The position numbers and the translations under genes are program-made. Below, in pieces: positions 59,058 to 64,000 of a stretch of DNA of 64,000 nt. The notes under the pieces are model-generated. The model made no database searches and was not told the origin of the DNA. It saw nothing but the letters and a program-made list of their open reading frames with translations. How positions within the stretch are numbered: position 1 is the first letter of the stretch; the number at the start of each line of letters is the position of its first letter. Source of the stretch: Haematobia irritans (taxonomy: Eukaryota; Arthropoda; Insecta; Diptera; Muscidae); the NCBI RefSeq assembly GCF_050003625.1, contig NC_134397.1, positions 277,506,070-277,570,069 on the forward strand, read 5' to 3'.

Positions 59058-60126
59058 CACGGACGAAAAATACTGTTTTTCATATGTTTGGGTGTAAAAA
59101 TTATATGTTGGAACTCAAATTGTTTAACACAATATTTTTAAGTTCAAGCATACAATGTTCATAAACTACCAGCAAAAAAATTTGGAAGTTCTTCCAAAGG
59201 CACAACTTTAAAAGCACTTCCAGAAGATGCACTCCCAATGATGTTCTTTATTTTAACTACCCAGGAAGTTCTTTAAATTCAAATTTTTCTAACTTGGTTT
59301 TTTCATACTTTTAATGGATAGTTTTAACTGTTTTTGTTTCAAATATGTTAGGGTAAAAACAGAGGAATAATTCATAAAATGGTACAAATTATTTAAATTT
59401 TGTCGAAAATTTTTAAATCCAATTTGAAACAATTGTGCATTTTTGAAAATATTTGAGGTCGAACGTTTCCGATAAGCGTTAGAATCCATTAAAAATTATA
59501 AAAATTATATAAATTATTTATTTGACAAAATATCACAAAATTTTTTTATTTACTTCCAAAACATTGAATTCGGATCACACCTAAATAAGTGATGCAAATT
59601 CAGTGCAACGGCTGTTGAAATGAAGGACTTCCGTCCTATGACAAGCCCATGTTAAATTCATCACTTCTGCGTCAATTTTGCACCACTTCCGGATCCAAAA
59701 AGAACATTTTCATTATTTTTTGGCGACGCTTTTTTTGCTGGGTAGCGAAACATGTTTGAGACATATATGTTAATATGTTACAACATATTATGATGTGTGG
59801 GACATAAAATGTTTGTAAATATAATATGCTTGGATGCAAACATATATTAATTTAGAAATAGCTTATAAATATATATGTGTTTAGAAAGAGAGGCCTAGAG
59901 AGTATGCTGCAAGTAAAAGAATGGAAGTAACCAATTGGCGCCTTAAAAATATATCCATACAAAGAAAATTTCATTAAAATTTGTTTCTACCAGTGTATGC
60001 CCTAAGGTGAAACATAATATGTTTGAACAATACAAACAATATTTTGTTTGGACCAAACCTGAAAATATATATGCTTGAAGCACAATGTGTTTTGGGTATA
60101 TGCTGCAGAAGCGATTTTTTAGGGTG
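59058..60126 (+). mobile_element. M4 MITE, split by M5
   Basis: It begins CACGGACGAAAAATACTGTT and ends AAGCGATTTTTTAGGGTG, with TA on both sides (59056-59057 and 60127-60128). The interior is rich in ATATTATGTTTGG and ATATATGTTTGG strings. Intervals are shared with the copy at 62572 (TTCATATGTTTGG, ATATGCTTGGATGCAAACAT). Confidence 0.8.
59169..59742 (+). mobile_element. M5 MITE, full-length, 574 bp
   Basis: The ends CCAGCAAAAAAATTTGGAAG and GGCGACGCTTTTTTTGCTGG are inverted for about 13 bases and flanked by TA (59167-59168 and 59743-59744). The M4 copy at 62572 gives the empty site (ATAAACTAGCATAACATG). Internal landmarks: GGACTTCCGTCCTATGACAA and GCACCACTTCCGGATCCAAA. No coding capacity. 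Confidence 0.82.
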
Positions 60127-60129
60127 TAA

Positions 60130-61435
60130 TTGCAGCTCGTTATTTTGAGCTCTCTTTGGGTACCACAGTCATACATCAATATGCGGGAAAAATTTTAAAA
60201 TTTTCCCAAGTAATTTCTGAGGGGTTTCAATTTTAATGTGACTATCTTTGTCTATACTCCCACATGTTTCCATATGTTTTGCTTGAAATTTATTTTTTGC
60301 GTTTACAGAAATTACATATTTCTTGCTTTTGTATTTTGCAAAAAAAATAAAAGAAAAATCCTAATATTGGAAAAATAAAATAAAGTGTTATTGAAGATCA
60401 TGTTCCAATTTGTGATTTTTCTTAATTATCAAGTCGGTTATGAGATATCTATTCAGAAAAATAAAAAAAAAAATCTTAAATTTTAAAAGGCAGAAATTTC
60501 CATTTTATTTTCGACACAATTTTGTACATGGACATAACCTTTCGATATATCAATGAAAAAACAAAATCCCTGGTCCACTATGTCACATTTCTCCTGGCCT
60601 GGCCCATACCCGACCACTTAATACATTGATGTATGTGTGTGTGTGATTTTGCATGGCTATTGAAGAGTTTGCTTTATGTAGAAGTATCCATTTTAGTGAA
60701 CCACTGGTTGTCCCTTTCCCCGATATATAGACATCACCCCAGTCCCTTGGTTAGTTTGTTGACTTTTGTTGGTCTCTTGTGAACTTTCAACGGCCCTAAC
60801 ACCATTGGAACTGCAAAAGTAAGTTTTGCGTCCGTCTCGCTATATGGCTTCGTGTTTATAACTTTTTTTCAGACGATATTCCAGGAGAGGCATTGAATGA
60901 CATGTCTGGTAGTTAGAATCTTGTGTAAAATATCTACAAGCATCAGTGCATTTTTTGCCAGCATCATCGTCGCATTTTTAATGTATCGCTTGGCTTTGCT
61001 TTTATAATAAAGCTAATCAAAAGCCACTTTACCCATACCTTTGCATAAAAAGGCCAAATAACACCCAGCATGATTTCACGAATCTGATGATGATGCAAAT
61101 TACGATGTCCATCAAAAGAGTGGAATGAGTTCAAGGATACTTGCTTTGCAATGATGTACTATTAACGTAAACACTCTTTTATGTAGAAATTTTCTATAAT
61201 TAGATTCATTTTGTAATTATATATTTAATAAATTATAGCACTCGAAGTCGAACATCTTTTTACATAACATCCTACATGGGGTTGGGGAATATTTATAAAC
61301 ATTAAATTCAATAAAATTTTATATATCTAAATTAAATTTAACAAATTTTATTGATAGAGAAAATTATGAATAACGAATGTCTGCTTATGGAGTTGTGAAC
61401 GGACCATTTTTGGAATGCATTGTTTTATACCTACT
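60130..61435. other. AT-rich DNA
   Basis: A GT run lies near 60631-60645. No gene or named repeat. Confidence 0.3.
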
Positions 61436-61436
61436 A

Positions 61437-62070
61437 CCAAAGGATGAGGATACAGTGTAGGGACACCATTGTCAAAAATTCGAAATGTAACTAATGTACT
61501 TTCAGTAATGAGAATTCAAAATCGACTAAAAGAATTATAATATTTTTGAAAATTAAACGACTTTCAAATTCGAAATTCTAATATGTCCTAATCACGCTTA
61601 ATGCTTCAATAATCGTTTTTTGTTTGTAGGGCAATCATCTGATGGTTCAATGGGATCTATCCAATTTTTGGTATAGCTTCCATATATGACCTATCTACCG
61701 ATATGATTTCTATACAACTAAGTTGCAATTTTCATCCAATTTGCCCAACCCAGAAGTAAAATATCCTGATCTCATTCGCATGCTAGAATAAAAATCAAAA
61801 TAGTTTAGACGAGAAATTTAAGAATCCTCTAGAATCCAAAATATCCTTCTTTTACATCCAGGCTCTAATTGCGCCATACTGTGGAACAGGGTATTATAAG
61901 TTAGTACATACGTTTACAAAACCCAGAATCCGATGAGATAGACACATGGTGTCTTTGGCAATAATGCTCATGGTCGGCTCCTAAATCGATCTAGCCATAA
62001 ACGTGAATCCAACCATGACCACCTAACATTTATGTCCAATACAACAAACTGTCTGTTCAAAAATCGGCCG
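61437..62070. repeat. Two HEL relics
   Basis: About 61437-61790 looks like a decayed HEL-b in minus orientation (TTATACCTACTACCAAAGGA, GGTATAGCTTCCATATATGA). 61866-62070 is the T-proximal end of a HEL-c (GCGCCATACTGTGGAACAGG, GACACATGGTGTCTTTGGCA). Confidence 0.6.
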
Positions 62071-62111
62071 TATGAAAACCCAGCAAAAACTTGCTGAATT
62101 TTCAGCAGCTT

Positions 62112-62513
62112 CCCAGCAAAAAAAGCGTCGCCAAAAAAGTAATGAACATGTTCTTTTTGGATCTTTTTGGATTGGAAGTGGTGCTAAATTGACGCAGAAG
62201 CGATGAATTTAACATGGGCTTGTCATAAGACGGATGTCCACCATCACGATAGCCGTTGCACTGAATTTTCATCACTTCTTAAGGTGTGATCCGAAATCAG
62301 TGTTTTGGATGAGTTTGGAAATTTTTTTGATATTTTTCAAAATAATAAAATTTTATAATTTTTTATGATTTTTAATGCATTCTAACACTTGTCTGAAACA
62401 TTTGACCTCAAATATTTTCAAAAATTCGCAATTTTTTCGACAAAATTTTGATAAGTGGTACCATTTTATAAATTCTTACTCTGTTTTTAACCCATTTGAA
62501 GCAAAACAAGTAT
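62112..62513 (-). mobile_element. M5 MITE, cut by HEL-a
   Basis: It starts CCCAGCAAAAAAAGCGTCGC, the reverse complement of the right end of the 59169 copy. It follows that copy through GTGGTGCTAAATTGACGCAG, GGGCTTGTCATAAGACGGAT and TTTTGTCG-region sequence up to CTCTGTTTTTAACCCATTTG. HEL-a begins at 62514, and the rest of M5 should lie beyond the window. Confidence 0.8.
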
Positions 62514-62571
62514 ATACGGCCGTAAGTTCGGCCAGGCCGAATCTTATGTACCCTCCACCATGGATTGCCTA

Positions 62572-63550
62572 CACGGATGAAAAAGACTGTTTTTCATATG
62601 TTTGGCTATAAACATTATATGTTTGGAACACAAATTTTTAAACACAATATTTTTGAGTGCAAGCATATAATGTTCATAAACTAGCATAACATGTTTGGGA
62701 CATATATGTTAATATGTTAGAACATATTATGTTTGGGACATAAAATGTTTGTAAATATAATATGCTTGGATGCAAACATATATTAATTTAGAAATAGCCT
62801 ATAAACATATATGTGTTTAGTAGCTTGGAGCGCTATTTAACAGGGAGCGATATTGAATTAAGTTGGTGGTTGTTGCTTGTTATTACAAAATTAACATTTT
62901 ATTTTTCCTTGGGCAATTGATCAGCTACTTCTTTGATCCTTACAAACTGTGTGGTCCGCTGTTCGAATCCCCGTCCGACAAAAGGTAAAATTAAAATAAA
63001 TAAAAAAATCATACAATGGAATAATTTCTTCTACAATGTTTGTATTACAGAAAAAGGTGCTAAGAACTAAAAAATCTCGTGGAAGTGAGAAAGATGTGGG
63101 GGAATATACAATTGGGCAGAAACAAAATTTTGAGCATTCAGGTCGAAAACATATGTTGTTAGCACCTATATTACCTGTTTATTTTCATAATTCATTATGA
63201 TTGTAAATATATAAATAAATAAATAAAATTTTGAGCACAATATTGTTTGGGAGAATTTTTTTAAGCATATAATATTTTTGGGTGCAAAATGCTTCCAAAC
63301 ATATTATATGTTCACATAATAACATATTGTTTTTTGGAAGACAACATTATTGAATTTGGATGCAAAAATACAAAATGTTTGGAACTTAGACTACCCAAAC
63401 ATATATTGTTTAGACCAATATGCTTTCAAACATATTATATATTGGAAGAGATCAAACATATAAATGTTTGGGCAATACCCAAAACTGTATATGCTTGAAG
63501 CAAAATATGTTTGGGAGTATATGTTACAGAAGCGATTTTTTGTGAGCGTG
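62572..63550 (+). mobile_element. M4 MITE, 979 bp, carrying SINE2
   Basis: CACGGATGAAAAAGACTGTT at the left and AAGCGATTTTTTGTGAGCGTG at the right, with TA at 62570-62571 and 63551-63552. Uninterrupted HEL-a copies read GGATTGCGTAGAAAC here, giving the empty site. The interior has repeated ATATTATGTTTGG and AACATATTATATG strings and a SINE2 segment at about 62915-63115. Confidence 0.85.
62915..63115 (+). mobile_element. SINE2 copy 2
   Basis: The B-box part (GTGGTCCGCTGTTCGAATCC) and the body (ATAATTTCTTCTACAATGTT, AAAGGTGCTAAGAACTAAAA, GTGGAAGTGAGAAAGATGTG) match 46706-46925. The A-box part is badly decayed. A (TAAA)n tract at 63208-63227 may be an associated tail. The left boundary is uncertain, and extra non-M4 sequence starts at about 62822. 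Confidence 0.65.
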
Positions 63551-64000
63551 TAGAAACTTCTACGAAAGACTGTCATCCACAATCGAATTACTTGGGTTGT
63601 GGTATCTTAAAACTTCTTAACATCGTTTTCTAAATTGTGAGTTAGTCCATACGTGGTATATATTAGACAAAAAAGTTATGGATAGTTAAGTCTACAAATA
63701 ATTACGAATCGATATGGACTTTTTGCACGGTACGTAGAGAGCCAGAATTGAAATATGGGGGTCGCTTATACGGGGGCTATATAAATACAATTATGAACTT
63801 GATATGGACCAATTTTTGTGTGATTGGAAATCGATTTATCTAAGGGATATATATAACTATATACCGATATGGACCTAGTTACGCATGGTTGTTAACGACC
63901 ATATACTAGCACAATGTACCAAATTTCAACTCACTCGGATGAAATTTGCTCCTCAAAGAGGCTCCAAAACCAAATCTCGGGATCGGTTTATATGGAGCTA

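Larger units (their letters stand above)
62514..64000 (+). mobile_element. HEL-a, running off the window, carrying M4
   Basis: The H end AAACAAGTATATACGGCCGT and the palindrome TTCGGCCAGGCCGAA at 62528-62542 start the element. M4 interrupts it after TGGATTGC. It resumes at 63553 with GAAACTTCTACG, ATCGAATTACTTGGGTTGTG and units such as CACTCGGATGAAATTTGCTC to the last base. Confidence 0.88.

Overview
The window looks like a gene-poor, transposon-saturated stretch of a large dipteran genome, most likely a muscid or related calyptrate fly. I infer this from three copies of an irritans-type mariner very close to Himar1 (first described from the horn fly), an ITmD37E-type Tc1/mariner element, AT-rich DNA, and abundant insect-style TA-inserting MITEs. 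I could not run a search, so the host is inferred. I see no convincing host protein-coding gene, rRNA or functional tRNA. Almost every open frame belongs to a repeat or is a chance frame.

Family names used here. HEL = helentron/DINE-1-like repeats with one hairpin end (called H; starts AAACAAGTATATAC or AAACAAGTAAG, then palindromic GGCC/CCG sequence) and one end called T (TTTATACCC...CCACCAT-type). Three subfamilies are distinguished: HEL-a, HEL-b and HEL-c. M1 to M10 = other short repeat or MITE families. hAT-C = a non-autonomous hAT-like element filled with CACG motifs. SINE1 and SINE2 = tRNA-headed SINEs. For HEL, + means the H end is on the left.

Layout. 0-5.4 kb: SINE1, M10, a HEL-c relic, M6 with a 22-bp minisatellite, and mariner copy 1. 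5.4-9.5 kb: mostly unremarkable AT-rich DNA. 9.5-12 kb: M9 and a large inverted HEL-a dimer carrying a 169-bp AT run. 12-17 kb: unique-like DNA, an M3 fragment with a piggyBac-like MITE inside it, a HEL end and a 29-bp minisatellite. 17.2-19.2 kb: M3 split by HEL-c. 21.1-23.8 kb: mariner copy 2 split by HEL-b, then hAT-C. 26.4-28.8 kb: M1 split by M7, and HEL-a split by SINE1. 30.3-32.7 kb: M3, the ITmD37E element and a LINE tail. 33.8-40.5 kb: HEL-a with hAT-C inside it, then a HEL-c/HEL-a chimera with near-identical 153-bp units. 43.1-46.3 kb: a four-level nest (LINE relic, M1, M2, HEL-b). 46.5-48 kb: SINE2, an M4 relic and a satellite-like array. 49.5-50.9 kb: HEL-c split by M8. 53.7-57 kb: SINE1, then M9 split by mariner copy 3, which itself holds M2 and a second ITmD37E copy. 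59-64 kb: M4 split by M5, then M5 split by HEL-a split by M4 holding SINE2, running off the right edge.

The elements do not form a pathway. Their relation is stratigraphic: broken hosts give empty-site evidence that fixes the ends and target duplications of the inserts (TA for M1-M8 and the mariners, TTAA for the piggyBac-like MITE, 8 bp for hAT-C, 14 bp for SINE1, T/A runs for HEL). The two observations I rate highest are the hAT-C family and the 153-bp unit length shared by all three diverged HEL subfamilies.
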